This document shows, piece after piece, positions 27,635 through 38,078 of a DNA stretch of 64,000 bases. How positions within the stretch are numbered: position 1 is the first letter of the stretch; every line of letters begins with the position of its first letter. Position numbers and translations under genes: made by a program. Source of the stretch: Blastocladiella emersonii ATCC 22665 (taxonomy: Eukaryota; Blastocladiomycota; Blastocladiomycetes; Blastocladiales; Blastocladiaceae). The stretch lies in contig JANHCV010000007.1 of assembly GCA_025594325.1 (NCBI GenBank), positions 1,674,001 to 1,738,000 on the forward strand, in the 5' to 3' direction. The notes beneath the pieces are model-generated. The model saw only the letters and a program-made list of their open reading frames with translations, was not told where the DNA came from and did no database searches.

Positions 27635-30337
27635 TCATTGCATCCCAAACTCGTTCGGCGGCCCCGCCGTCGCCTCGCGGACTGCGCGCCGCATGAACGC
27701 GGCCGCGTGCACGCCGACGTTACATACGGCCCACGCCCCGTCGGCCCGCTCCTCGTACCGCATCACGAGGCCCATGTCGGCGAGGATACTCCTCCGCTTC
27801 GCCCCCGCCTTACCCGCCACCCCCTCAGACTCGGGCGCGACCGTGGCGCGCATAAACTCGCGCTGGAACCCGTCGAACACGAGCGGCTCGCCGGCCGTGA
27901 GCGGGAGCGTCATCCACGCGGCGGACCGGACGCCGGCGCTGTGCGCGATGACGTCGCACGCGATCGACGACACGTACGAGTACGCGCCGTACCGGGCGAC
28001 GATGCGGGCGAGGCGCGCCGTCGCTGCCTGGTCGGGCATCCCCGGCCCGGGGTTTCCCGGTCCCGCGGCCATGAACGGTGGCGCGAGAGCGAAGCTGAAG
28101 TGGTGTAGGCACGGCATCCCGGCGAGGCCGCGGAGCGCGTCGAGTTCGGGCCCGATGACGAGCGGTGGGAGCGTGAGCGTGCGGACCCTGGGCGCGGCGT
28201 GGGCGAGGACGGCGGCTAAGGTCGCGTCCCACGCGGCGCCGCCGGGGACGCGCGCGAACAGGGCGGCGGCGGGGGCGTCGGTGCCGCGCAGGGCGAGCGC
28301 GGGCGGGAACCCGCCGCGGTTGGCGCGCGGGTGCTGCGAGTACAGCGACAGGTCGAGCCACGTCACGGACGCGGCGAGCGCGGCGAGGAGCGGCGCCGCG
28401 TGCGCCATGAGCGTGTCGTGCTGCGGCGGGAGCCATAGGGTCAGCCGATCGATCTTGGGCGGCGCGGGGAGGGCGTCGACGGACGCGTAGTACGACCGGA
28501 AGTACCGCGTGATCGAGTACTCGGACAGCGGGATCAGCTCGACCGCGCGGTACGTCGCGGGGGAAAACGACGCGAGGAACGTCCACAGCCAGTGCGCCAC
28601 GTCGTGGTTCGGGCTCCGCGCGTCGTCCGACGGCGTGACGTGCAGACGGCGCAGCCGCGGCAGCCAGTGCCCGGCGGACGCGAGCGGCGCGAGGTCCGCG
28701 GCGCGCGCCGAGTTGAGGAACGTGAGCGACAGGGATCGGAGGTCGGGCAGGTGCCGCAAAATCTCGGCGAGAAACTCCATGCCCCGCACGCCCGTGACGT
28801 GGAACGTGAGCGCGAGGTGCTGCAGGCGGTGCAGGTGCGAGTCTGGGTCGTTGCGCAGCGTCGCGGCCATGGGCTCGAGCACAACCTCGGCGCCCAGCAC
28901 GTCGAGCCGGGTGACGTGCGGGAACTCGGTGGTCAGGATCGTCCAGAACGCCGGGATGTACCGGCGCCGGTACTTTTCGGCCGTCACGTCGGCCACGAGC
29001 CCGGTCACGCGCACGGGGTCGCCGTGCACGCCCGGCGGGCGCTCGGCGTTCGGGTCGTGGCTCTGCGCGAGCGGGACCACTACGCGGGAGAAGATGCGGT
29101 TGGTCGTGACCTCGAGCCCGAAGTGCACCGTGAGCCCGCGGCCCGCGTCCTCGTCGCGCGTCGCGGCGGCGGTTCCCGCGCGCATCACCCACCCGCTGCC
29201 GAGCGCCGTCGACGGGATCGTGTGCACCATGCGCGCATAGTCGCGCGCAGGCGGCGGTACCTCGCCCTCTCCCCCCGCCTCGAGCTCGGGCGGCGGGACG
29301 GGCGTGAGATAACTCGTAATCTTCTCGTCGAACGCGACCGTGTGCGCGCGGATCCCCGCGTCGGCCGGGTACGCGAGCATGTCCCACGGGTCAGCCCAGA
29401 GAACGGGGGCGACGTGGGCAAAGACGGTGCGCGAGGTCCGCGCGAGCGCCGCGAGCCACGACGGGCGCGGGAGGTAGTGCGCGATGCGGCGGTGCAGGGC
29501 CAGGGACAGGCGCTCGAACGGCGAGCCGGGCGAGTGCGGCGGCGGCGAGTCCCAGTCGGCGTGCGCGTCGATGGCGAAGCCCAGGTCGCTGCTTGAGAAG
29601 ACCTCGGAGACGACCGAGTCGGACCGCGGGTCCGGGCGCATTGGCGAGGAGGAGGTCGCGCGTGGTGGTGGGCGCGGCGCGACGGTGGAGGCGGCGGGGA
29701 CGGGCGGCGCGATGGCCGAGTCGGACGACGGGTCAGCGGGCGGCGACGAGGCATCCGAGGAAGATGCAGCAGCAGCAGCCTCGGCAGCGGCGGCAGCAGC
29801 CGCTTCTCGCTTGGCCGCGGCCGCGGCGACGGCAGCGACGGCCGTGCGAATCCTCCGGCGCTTATGGCCCGGCGAGATGAACTCGCGCGTCGTCGGCGGC
29901 GCCGTCTCGAGCGGGCGGAGCGGTGCCGGATCGAGCGAGCCATGGCTGCGCTTCGCCGGCCGCTGGTTCGGGGGCGCCTCGGAGGCAGCCGACGAGGCGA
30001 GCACCGAATCCAGCGCGTTTTCCGCGTCGGCAGCCCACTCGGCGACAAGATCGCCATTGCGCGGCGGGCGGTGGTGCGTCGGGCTCTCCTCAAGCTCGAG
30101 CTCGACCGACTTGGTCCGCGACAGACGCGTGCGGGTGCGCGGCGGCGGGTCCTTGCTCAGGATGGCGTTCGTTGGCGGCGGATCGAGGGGCGCCTCGATG
30201 GCCGCCTTGGCCGCGGCGGACGGCGAGGTCGGCGCGGGCGAGGGTAAGGTGAGGGTCGCGGATGGCGGGCGCGGCGACGGTTTCGCTGCCGAGGACGGGA
30301 GCGGGCCCGACGACGAGGGCTGCGGGGAGAGGACCAT
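27635..30337 (-). CDS. Large F-box-like protein with low-complexity N-terminus
   Basis: Single exon. I chose ATG 30337 (MVLSPQPSSSGPL), giving 900 residues, because the upstream in-frame sequence is short, arginine-rich and unlike protein. The first ~290 residues are Pro/Ala/Ser-rich with a basic HKRRRIR patch and an Ala-rich helix. Residues ~300-350 look F-box-like (FERLSLALHRRIAHYLPRPS, WLAALARTSRTVFAHVAPVL). The C-terminal ~550 residues have leucine-rich stretches spaced irregularly (LRSLSLTFLNSA, LRRLHVTPSD, VTWLDLSLYSQ, VRTLTLPPLVI). It ends only ~46 bp from the convergent CCDC43-like gene. Function unknown; an SCF adaptor is a guess. Confidence 0.7.
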   Translation of the reverse strand: MVLSPQPSSSGPLPSSAAKPSPRPPSATLTLPSPAPTSPSAAAKAAIEAPLDPPPTNAILSKDPPPRTRTRLSRTKSVELELEESPTHHRPPRNGDLVAEWAADAENALDSVLASSAASEAPPNQRPAKRSHGSLDPAPLRPLETAPPTTREFISPGHKRRRIRTAVAAVAAAAAKREAAAAAAAEAAAAASSSDASSPPADPSSDSAIAPPVPAASTVAPRPPPRATSSSPMRPDPRSDSVVSEVFSSSDLGFAIDAHADWDSPPPHSPGSPFERLSLALHRRIAHYLPRPSWLAALARTSRTVFAHVAPVLWADPWDMLAYPADAGIRAHTVAFDEKITSYLTPVPPPELEAGGEGEVPPPARDYARMVHTIPSTALGSGWVMRAGTAAATRDEDAGRGLTVHFGLEVTTNRIFSRVVVPLAQSHDPNAERPPGVHGDPVRVTGLVADVTAEKYRRRYIPAFWTILTTEFPHVTRLDVLGAEVVLEPMAATLRNDPDSHLHRLQHLALTFHVTGVRGMEFLAEILRHLPDLRSLSLTFLNSARAADLAPLASAGHWLPRLRRLHVTPSDDARSPNHDVAHWLWTFLASFSPATYRAVELIPLSEYSITRYFRSYYASVDALPAPPKIDRLTLWLPPQHDTLMAHAAPLLAALAASVTWLDLSLYSQHPRANRGGFPPALALRGTDAPAAALFARVPGGAAWDATLAAVLAHAAPRVRTLTLPPLVIGPELDALRGLAGMPCLHHFSFALAPPFMAAGPGNPGPGMPDQAATARLARIVARYGAYSYVSSIACDVIAHSAGVRSAAWMTLPLTAGEPLVFDGFQREFMRATVAPESEGVAGKAGAKRRSILADMGLVMRYEERADGAWAVCNVGVHAAAFMRRAVREATAGPPNEFGMQ

Positions 30338-30786
30338 GATGGGGAGGGCTAGCGAGGGGCAGCGTCGTGTGAGCCGGCTGGTCTGGCGGTGGCCATGGAC
30401 GGACGGACGGCCGCGGCCATGGACGGACGGCGCCGAGCGACGATGGCGGCAGCGGGGGCGGACATGCATACGTGGATCACGTCAAGTGGTCGGTCGGCGG
30501 GTTCATGGACAGCGATACATGGGTTGCAGCGGGCAACGGTTGCAAGTGCGACTTGGCACGAACGGCAGCGGACGGGCAGCAGGGAGGGGAGCGGAGGGGA
30601 GACGCATGCACGGAGGTGGGAAACCGCGAAAACCCGCCGTGATCGCGCACACGTGACTGATACACGCGCCGGGTTTTCGCGCGCCGGACCGCGCCACCAC
30701 TCGCGCCGATCGGCCCGCCGTCGCATCTCCTCCGTGTCCGGCCCCCGCTCCCCCAACAACTTGACAGGGCGACCCGCCTAGACTCG
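30338..30786. promoter_or_regulatory. Divergent intergenic region (F-box-like gene / LIP2)
   Basis: 449 bp between divergent start codons with two near-identical GGCCATGGACGGACGG copies at 30393-30430 and no TATA box. No gene is seen. Confidence 0.4.
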
Positions 30787-31810
30787 ATGCATCCTCTCCG
30801 ACCTACCGCCATGATGAAGCCAATGAACATGACAACCGCCTTCCTCCGCGTCGCGCGCCGCGGGCTCGCTTCCGCCGCATCACCCTCGGCTCCGGCCGGC
30901 ACCTGCACGCTGTCCGCCGACTCGCCGCTGCTGCAGGGCCGGACACTTGCCTTCAAGTACCTCGGCGCCCGCGTGCCGTACCAGCGCGCGCTCGCCATCC
31001 AGCACGCGACCGTCGCCGCGCTGCAGGACCAGGGCGCCGACGGCGGACCGCGCGTGCCCAACGTCGTGTACCTCGTGCAGCACCCGTCCGTCTACACGGC
31101 AGGGCGGCGGATCCGCGGGACTGAGGCCACCGAGGGGGAGAGGTTGCGCGCGCTCGGTGCAGAGTACTACGAGGTGCGTGCTGGCGCTGTGCTTAGTTGC
31201 GGACGAGCGCGAAGCTGACCACGATGTTGTGAAAACGTAGACCCAGCGGGGTGGCGAGACCACGTACCACGGGCCAGGCCAGCTCGTCGGGTACCCGATC
31301 CTGCACCTCAAGAACCTTGACGTACGCCTTACACCACCTCCACCACCCGTCTTGTCCGCTAAACACCACACCTCGCTCCAGATTTCGGTCCGGTGCTACG
31401 TCAGCCTACTCGAAAAGGGCCTGATCCGGACCTGCCGCGACCACTTTGACCTCGACGCGGGCACCTGCGAGCACACGGGCGTATGGGTCGGTGAAAACAA
31501 GATTGCCGCGCTCGGCGTGCACGTCTCGCGCTACGTGACGCTGCATGGATTCGCCCTCAACGTGAACCCGGACTTGCGCTTCTTCAACCACATTGTGCCG
31601 TGCGGGATCACCGACCGCGGCGTCACCTCGGTCGCGCGCGAGCTCGCGTCGCGCGGTGTCGACCCGGCGACGATTCCGACGGCTGAGGCTGCGATCCCGC
31701 GCGTGCTCACGGGGCTCGCCGACTCGTGGGGCGTCAAGTGGACGCGGCTCGAGGAGAGCCATCCTGAGTGGAACGCCGAGGTCGAGGCGATGCTGGTTCG
31801 CGAAAATTAG
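30787..31810 (+). CDS. LIP2: Lipoyl(octanoyl) transferase, mitochondrial
   Basis: Three exons: 30787-31173, 31241-31321 and 31382-31810, 298 residues from the first ATG; ATG 30811 is an alternative start. The enzyme moves octanoyl from acyl carrier protein onto lipoate-dependent proteins, the first step of lipoate synthesis in mitochondria. Diagnostic features are VYLVQHPSVYTAGRR, the TQRGGETTYHGPGQLVGYPI signature split over the first exon junction, ENKIAALGVHVSRYVTLHGFALN (shown in part), and HIVPCGI with the catalytic Cys. The N-terminus (TTAFLRVARRGLASAA) looks like a mitochondrial presequence. Introns use GTGCGT and GTACGC donors with TAG/CAG acceptors. Confidence 0.9.
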
Positions 31811-32653
31811 AGCGATACAGTGTATATACAGCGAATCAATTAAAATCTGGCCAGGGAGACGGTGCAGGCGACGAGGTCGAGGAATCCCTTGACCTAAGTG
31901 AGGTGCGCCACACCCTGCTCGTCGAAGTCGTTCAAGGTGTGCTCGACCGTCTGAGAGCTCCTTCCGGATGCGCGCGATCGCGCTGTCAGCCATGGACTAC
32001 ATCGGTTGCCCCTTGGCCGCCTTGGCGCTGCGGTCGTAATCGGCCTACGAGACGAAACATGCGACGCCGAGGGTGCGACCTTGCACTCAAACACTTTGAC
32101 TGTATCGCGGAGATGACTCGTGGCGCAGTCGAGTCGACGCGAGACGATGCGGTGACAACAGCAAGACACCTGTTCGCAAGAGCCGAGAAGAGGCCGGTAG
32201 TGCAAATGCATCAAGTGCGGAGGGTTCTGAGCAAGCGATTCATTAGATACATGAGCGGAGGGGTTGAAGATCGAGCTGACGCGAGACGCGTCGCTTTGAA
32301 ACGTTTGGGATCACATCACGTGTTCCGTTTGAGACAGTTTTCGAGTCACTCGTCTCGCCCTTCTCGCTGTCCTCCATCCGTCTCGCGGCACTGCTGGACT
32401 CCCATGCGACTACATGCAATGTAAACCGCGCCGAGTGCTCTATAGACGGCGTGAGAGCCCGCGTGGGTCGCTCGGGCTGCTGGGCCCATGCTCGCCGGAC
32501 CAGTCGTCGCGGGCCCGTCTCGTGTCGACCGAGAGCAATGTTGCCTGGAGCGACGCTTTGAGGGGCTGTGCAGCACGTCGCCTTGGAAGCCCTCACAATC
32601 CCGCTCCCCGGCGTTCGCGCGCGCGTTGCGGGCAGCGGAAATGCGGCTCCCCC
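31811..32653. other. Interval between LIP2 and the foldback element
   Basis: Minus-strand fragments around 31850-32060 read like a coding relic (ADYDRSAKAAKGQPM, TVEHTLNDFDEQGVAHLT, then VKGFLDLVACTVSLARF in another frame or after a stop), but I could not assemble a gene. A GACGCGTC palindrome lies at 32285-32292. Confidence 0.35.
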
Positions 32654-34600
32654 TAGTCTCGTTGCCAGACCGTATTGTCGCGGGGAGCGGCGGGATTCCT
32701 GCAGTGGGCCGAGGCGACCCTACCCAGCGCCTGCTGACCCGCGACGTACGGTCTGGATCCAGCTCATCCCGCCCCGACCAAAATCTCACAAACCGCCCCT
32801 CCACCCCGCTCCGACACTTATCCCCTTAGTTCTGGACTCCCACTTTATTAACACCTCATAAATTACACGGGGACCCCCCATGGATTTGCATCGCATTGAC
32901 CACAAAAATGCGTTTGAGGCGAAAACTCGCGGGGGTGAGGCGGGAGCGAGGGGAGTGGAAATGCGGGGGTCCCGCCGCGGTCCGGCGCCGCCCTGCTCCC
33001 TCTCCCGCGCCCGAGTTCTCGTCCCCCACCGCCTCCCGCACGACGCGACCGGGTGAGACGGAGAGCCCGCGTCGCAGGCTTCCTCCTGGTACCAATGAAG
33101 CCCGGCCGCTCGGCGGTTCGGGTCGGCCGTCGTTGAGAGGAGCCTCCGGGCCCGGTTGCTCCCGCGGGACGGGTCCGAACTGGGTGCAACTAGTTTGAGG
33201 TGATAGGGCGCCTCGAGAACTGCAGGAAACCGGTTCTTTCCTCGAGAGGTCGTGGGGGTGCTGACGAGCGAGCGGGGTTGAAAGAGAGTTGGGCGCGCCG
33301 GTCGAGCGGCCCACCTTCGGGGCCCTCGCTCGCGACGCTCGCCCTAACAACTTCCCCCCAAAACTGCTCGCATCGTAAGGTACGATGCTCGGGCTATCCA
33401 TTCATATCGGTGGTCCCGCCCGGTGAGACCTCGCGAGTGAGCGCGCCGAGTCCAAACTGCCGCTGGCCCGGGCCGGGCGGCACGGACGTGGAATCGTTTT
33501 ATTCCACCCCGATGATGTAGAGGAGCAACCAAAGAACTACTAGACACAATTTCAGCTTCATGCGATGCCAGGGGAGTAAGGAATTCCACGATGGCCGTCG
33601 CCAGAATCGGGGTGCTTCACGAACATCGCGGTGATGGCGCGCCACGCGCGCTGGCCGCCGACTTTGCGAGCAGATTGTCAACCCCACAGAGCTTGACTGG
33701 CTGCAGAAACCTGGGAGAGGGTATGGCAGCTCATTACGAGCAGCATCGGTCGAAAATGCGAGGGTCTCACGTGCGTGATTGCGCACACGGACCGCGCGAG
33801 CGTCGGCGATGGCGTTCTCACCCGTGGCGGGTCGCCGTCGTGTGTGCTGGGCATGAATGGATAGCCCGCGTCGAGATCAGTAGGAAACCATCGTTTTTCG
33901 TGTGAGCGGCTCGCCGGGGGTGGACGCGCATAGAACCCCGGGGAGCGCCGCGGGGAGGAGGGGCCTGGCCGCCTTCGCGGGCCCCGCGAGTGACCCCTTC
34001 GCTGCGTCTCTCCATGCAACGGGCAGCGCGGCGTAGCGCGAGCGCCGGGCTACACGCCTGGCCCTTTGGGAGCGTCATCCGAGAATGTTCAAGCGACAGA
34101 GAGCCCCGCGCGCACGGTACGCGCTCTCGCGAGCCGGGACGGGGCGCGCGGCCCTGACCCACCACTACTGCCATGAAGCCCTTGTCAATGGCTCTCCGTC
34201 TCACCCGGTCGCGTCTCGCGGGAAGCCGTTGGGATGGAGAACCGAGGGGTAGTGTCCGAGCGGTGGTCACAGCGGACCGCGCTGGGACCCCCGCATTTCC
34301 ACTCCCCTCGCTCCCGCCTCACCCCCGCGAGTTTTCGCCTCAAACGCATTTTTGTGGTCAATGCGATGCAAATCCATGGGGGGTCCCCGTGTAATTTATG
34401 AGGTGTTAATAAAGTGGGAGTCCAGAACTAAGGGGATGAGTGTCGGCGGGGCTGGGTTTGCGACGGCGACAAGGGAAAAGTTTATCCGAGGGCGAGCTGG
34501 TTCCAGACTCTACCCACGGTCGGCCGGCCGAGGTCATTTCTCCGAATGCCCGAGGCCACCCACGCCGACCATGTGGCCGTAGAGTCTGGCACCGAGACTA
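32654..34600. mobile_element. Foldback / Mutator-like non-autonomous element with 9-bp target duplication
   Basis: The 1947-bp element starts TAGTCTCGTTGCCAGAC (32654) and ends with its complement, one base changed, at 34600. GGCTCCCCC flanks both sides (32645-32653 and 34601-34609), a 9-bp target-site duplication typical of Mutator-like transposons. Imperfect inverted arms extend inward to about 33075 and 34185. Inside them, 32820-32973 and 34284-34437 are exact reverse complements over 154 bp by my base-by-base comparison. Further matches occur at the GACGCGACCGGGTGAGACGG block (33042 / 34196 region) and CGGGCTATCCATTCAT (about 33392 / 33855). No transposase-like coding sequence is visible between the arms. 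Confidence 0.8.
32820..34437. repeat. Perfect 154-bp inverted repeat pair (32820-32973 / 34284-34437)
   Basis: Both copies have identical length and, read in opposite orientation, no mismatch that I can find. They include TTATTAACACCTCATAAATT, a GGGGACCCCCCATGG stretch, ATTTGCAT and a purine-rich GCGGGAGCGAGGGGAGTGG stretch. The flanking parts of the arms differ at many positions. Confidence 0.9.
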
Positions 34601-35577
34601 GGCTCCCCCTGGACCCGCGACGTATCTCAACGGCAGCGGCGGCAGCGCGTCTGCGGCGACCTCGTTCTTCTTGAATCGCAGTTTCTCGCACTGTGACCCA
34701 CGGCGCGCTTGATGGCCGTGGTCCACCTCGGCAGGCTTTCGTGCTGGCGCGCGTCGCGGCCCAGGAACAGGGCCGCCACTTTGGCCGCGCACGCAGGCCG
34801 GCCATCGAAAGAACCCGATCGCGGGCGCTTGCTGAGGGTTGCGCCGAGACATCTTCCAGAACACGCGCGCGCGTGCGAGAGGGCGCCGTGCCGCGCGGAC
34901 ATCAAACGCGGCGGTGGGCGCGCGCCGCTGGCCCACGTTGGGCGCGGATTTCACCCGATGGCCGATGTGGCGAGCGAGCGAGCGAGCGAAGTCGGCCAAC
35001 GACGTCGCTGACATCCCTGCCCATGATCCCTGAGCCCCGACGTCGTCGTCGTCGCTGGCGTTCGCTGGCCAGCTGACGTCGAGCCCACTCACGGCCGCCG
35101 AGCGGGCCGGCGCGCGGCCGAGCGGTCCCTCGCGCCGTCAAAATCGGCGGGGCTGAACATGAAACGGGGCAGGCTTCAGCCGGAGATCACCTCTCTCTCG
35201 GTCCCTGGGCGTCGCCGTCGCCATCTCCCTCTCTCTTGCTTCACCACCCAGCGACTTGGATACCGGCCGCAGCAGCAACCGCAGCAGCAGCAACAGCGCA
35301 TCTCACTCCGTGCACTTGGTCGAGTGGACCCGAATAGACGCATAGACGCAGGAGCGAACGAACGCCTCCCCATCAACCCGACCTGCGAGCCGCGCCGCCG
35401 TTTGCTTGTTCCTCTCGCACCACGAGTCTCCCACCGCGACCGCCGACCGCGCCCTGCCTGTTCTCGAACGACGACGGCAGCTGACGAGGCCGATCTCTCA
35501 ACGCCACCCGCGAACGACTTTGCACTCTCTCTCGCAGCGCGTGCGCTTCGCCCAACAACAACTCTTAGAAACCCATC
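34601..35577. other. Interval between the element and the DOMON gene
   Basis: No convincing gene. 34970-34990 holds short GAGC repeats. 35260-35300 has a CAG-rich run. From ~35160 the sequence is pyrimidine-rich and is probably the 5' leader of the DOMON gene. Confidence 0.4.
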
Positions 35578-36508
35578 ATGATCGGCACGACCAAGCCGCT
35601 GACTCTTGGTATAGCGACCTCGCCGGCGTCGTCCACCCTCGGCCCACCGTCCGCTAACGCCTCTATGCGTGCGTGTAGTGGCCCTGGCGGCCCTCGTCGT
35701 CCTTCTCCTCGCCACGACCACCTCCACCTCCGCGCAAGCCGTGCGCCGGGCGCGTCAGTGCGGCCCAGGCGACAACGTGTGCGTGTTCCTGATCGACCGC
35801 AACGCGACGCACATGCAGGTGATCGTCGAGGGGTCCGCGGACCTGAAATGGCTGGGCATGGCGTTCGGCACGTCCATGGCGCAGGGCGACGCGTACCTCG
35901 GGTACGCGAACCCGCGCGGCGGCGCGCCCGTCGTCGCGCGCCGCAAGCTCGTGGGCGCCATGAACCCGGAGACCGAGGCCGTCCAGTGGGCCGCCGTGTC
36001 GCCGCCGTTCGGCGTGTTTGCGCCGACCAAGAAGTTCGTCGTCCAGTTCACCCGCCCGAAGACGGGCGTCGACCTCGCTAAGCCCGTCAACGTCCTGTTC
36101 GCCGGGTCTACGACCCCGCCCCAGGGCGACGGCGCGCGCGCCGTGATCCCGGTCCACTCGGTCCGCGGGAAGCTCGTGCTCGACCCGAACAGCCCCGCGC
36201 AGCAGAAGGCGCTCGACGACGCGCTCAAGGCGACCGGCGAGAAGGCCCGCGCGTTCTCGGCCAACCCGACGCCTACGCCAACGCCCGCGGCCGCTGCGCC
36301 CGGCGACGCGGGGGCCGCTGGCGGCAGCGGGATGGTGATCGGCGAGGGCGCCGGCGCACCGGCTCCCGCGACTACGGCTGCGCCGGCACCGCCGGCTGCG
36401 GGTACCGGCATCACGCAGGCCGGCGGGACCTCGGCCGCTGCGTCGTCGTCGGGCCGGTCTGTCGCGCTCGCGGCGGCTGCCGCCGCGGTTGTTGCCGCCA
36501 TGTGGTAG
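35578..36508 (+). CDS. Secreted DOMON-domain protein with probable GPI anchor
   Basis: Two exons, 35578-35608 and 35679-36508, joined by a 70-bp GTATAG..GCTAAC..TAG intron, give 286 residues. The main frame has no ATG of its own; splicing creates a clean signal peptide, MIGTTKPLTLVALAALVVLL followed by ATTTSTSAQA. Residues ~30-165 form a DOMON-like beta-sandwich (CVFLIDRNATHMQVIVEG, LKWLGMAFG, DAYLGYANPRGG, FVVQFTRP). Fungal DOMON proteins often bind heme b, as in cellobiose dehydrogenase. A Pro/Thr/Ala-rich linker and a C-terminal SSGRSVALAAAAAAVVAAMW tail suggest GPI anchoring at the cell surface. Substrate is unknown. Confidence 0.8.
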
Positions 36509-36953
36509 CAGAGAAGACTGCGATCCACTCCATTCATGTTCCATACACGTCAAGAGACACCCTTTTGTGATGATCATCTGCACCGCTATGCAGGGAGAAA
36601 CCGGGACGCGGGAGCGAGCGTCGGGCCGGGCCGTAGGCAGAGTTCCGATCGGCGGCTGACCCCGTCCTCTCCCTCTCTCCTCCTTCGCCACCATGCCCAT
36701 GTATCACTAGTCTATGCAACCTGCCGCTCCTTGACGTCGACGACCATCGCCATCCGCTCTCTTGCTCATTTGCACTCCAAGCCTCCGCCACGCATCACGC
36801 ATCAGCAGGTTCCCCCCTCGCTGCGCCACATCGCCCTCTCCGTCAAGCACACACACTCCTCCTCGCTCCTCCCTCCCTCCCTCATCAACCATCATTCAGC
36901 ACCAGTCCTACCCGCTCGAGCCCGTGGCCTTCCTCTGCACCTACACCAACGCC
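36509..36953. promoter_or_regulatory. Upstream region and leader of GID4
   Basis: 445 bp with a long pyrimidine-rich stretch (about 36660-36900) ending in the GID4 start context ACGCCATGCCC. No gene seen. Confidence 0.4.
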
Positions 36954-37965
36954 ATGCCCGTCCAGCACCAGCGCCAGCTCCGCCTCCAGGCAACGGCTGA
37001 CGGTGCAGATGACCTGCCGACGCTCCTGGAGACGGTGGTTTCGCCCAAGGCCGAGGACCACGACCTCGCCGGCGCTGCGAGCGATTACGAGACCGACGAC
37101 GAAGAAGACGAGGCCCTCGTCTCCCCCACCTTTGCCCCAGCGGCCGAGGGCGGCGACCTGTCCGCGAAGCGCGATGCATCGCCGCGGCACCGGAAACGGC
37201 GGCGGTGCGCTGCGCCCGGCGCCGCGCCGGCGTCGTCGCTCGCGGTGCCCGCGTTCGATGCCGCGGGCGTCAAGCCGTACAGCCTGCGCGACAGCGTGGC
37301 GGAGCGTTTGGCGAACGCGCGGTTCCGAGCACCGTCGGCCCGCGGCACGCTGCACGTCGGCGCCGAGTTTGAGGGGTTCCAGCAGTCCAACGATTGTCAG
37401 TACAAGGTCAAGGTGACGGTTCAGGTACGCTTGCTGTCGTCTCGGTGGGCGGACACGGCTGACTTCCCGCGCGCTGGAACAGAACGTGGACCTGCACACG
37501 TCGCACATGTCGGGCTTCCTCGAGATCCACGGCCTGACGGACGCGCAGCCGGAGATCACGACGTACTTTGACGGCGAGCTGATCGGCCCACGGTACTCGT
37601 TCCTGACGCGGGCGTGGGACGCGGACGAGGCCACGGACCGCGCGCACTGGGACAAGTTCCCGGAGTTTGCGGCGTTTGCCGAGCGGTTCAACGCGGACGG
37701 GTTCGCGCTGCCGAACCCGGGCTCGAGCGAGGCGCGCGAGAGCGGCGACGTGGTCTTCATGCGGTGGAAGGAGCGGTTCCTGGTGCCCGACCACCGGCAG
37801 ACGACGGTCGAGGGCGCCTCGTTCAGCGGGTTCTACTATGTCGCCATGAACGTGCGCACGGGGACGCTGACGGGGTACTACTTCCACGTCATGTCGGCGT
37901 GGTTCCAGCGGCTCGACCTCGAGTACACGGGCGTGCTCGGGTTCCCGAGCTTTGAGATGCGGTAG
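36954..37965 (+). CDS. GID4: GID4/Vid24, substrate receptor of the GID ubiquitin ligase
   Basis: Two exons, 36954-37424 and 37483-37965, 58-bp GTACGC..CAG intron, 317 residues. The protein recognises Pro/N-degrons and directs gluconeogenic enzymes to the GID (CTLH) E3 ligase. The conserved beta-barrel is visible from residue ~120: LHVGAEFEGFQQS, QYKVKVTVQ, then MSGFLEIHGLTDAQPEITTY with FDGELIGP, HWDKFPEFAAF, VFMRWKERFLVPDH, FSGFYYVAMN and TGYYFH. The first ~120 residues are acidic and low in order (SDYETDDEEDEALVSP) with a basic RHRKRRR patch. The intron lies between VTVQ and NVDLHTSHM. Convergent with the proteasome gene, ~110 bp apart. Confidence 0.9.
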
Positions 37966-38078
37966 CCGTCGCGTCGCGTCAGTTTTTGTCCCACCACCAA
38001 CCGTAGTTGCACCTCCATCTGTAATGTAAATGAACTGTATTGCATCCACCCGAGACCCGCAAAACTCGAGAGGAAGGG

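Noticed and set aside
32985-34272. Internal frames of the foldback element, and possible rRNA/IGS origin
   Set aside because: No recognisable transposase, and the sequence did not match rRNA segments I know; the inverted arms and target duplication explain the block better.
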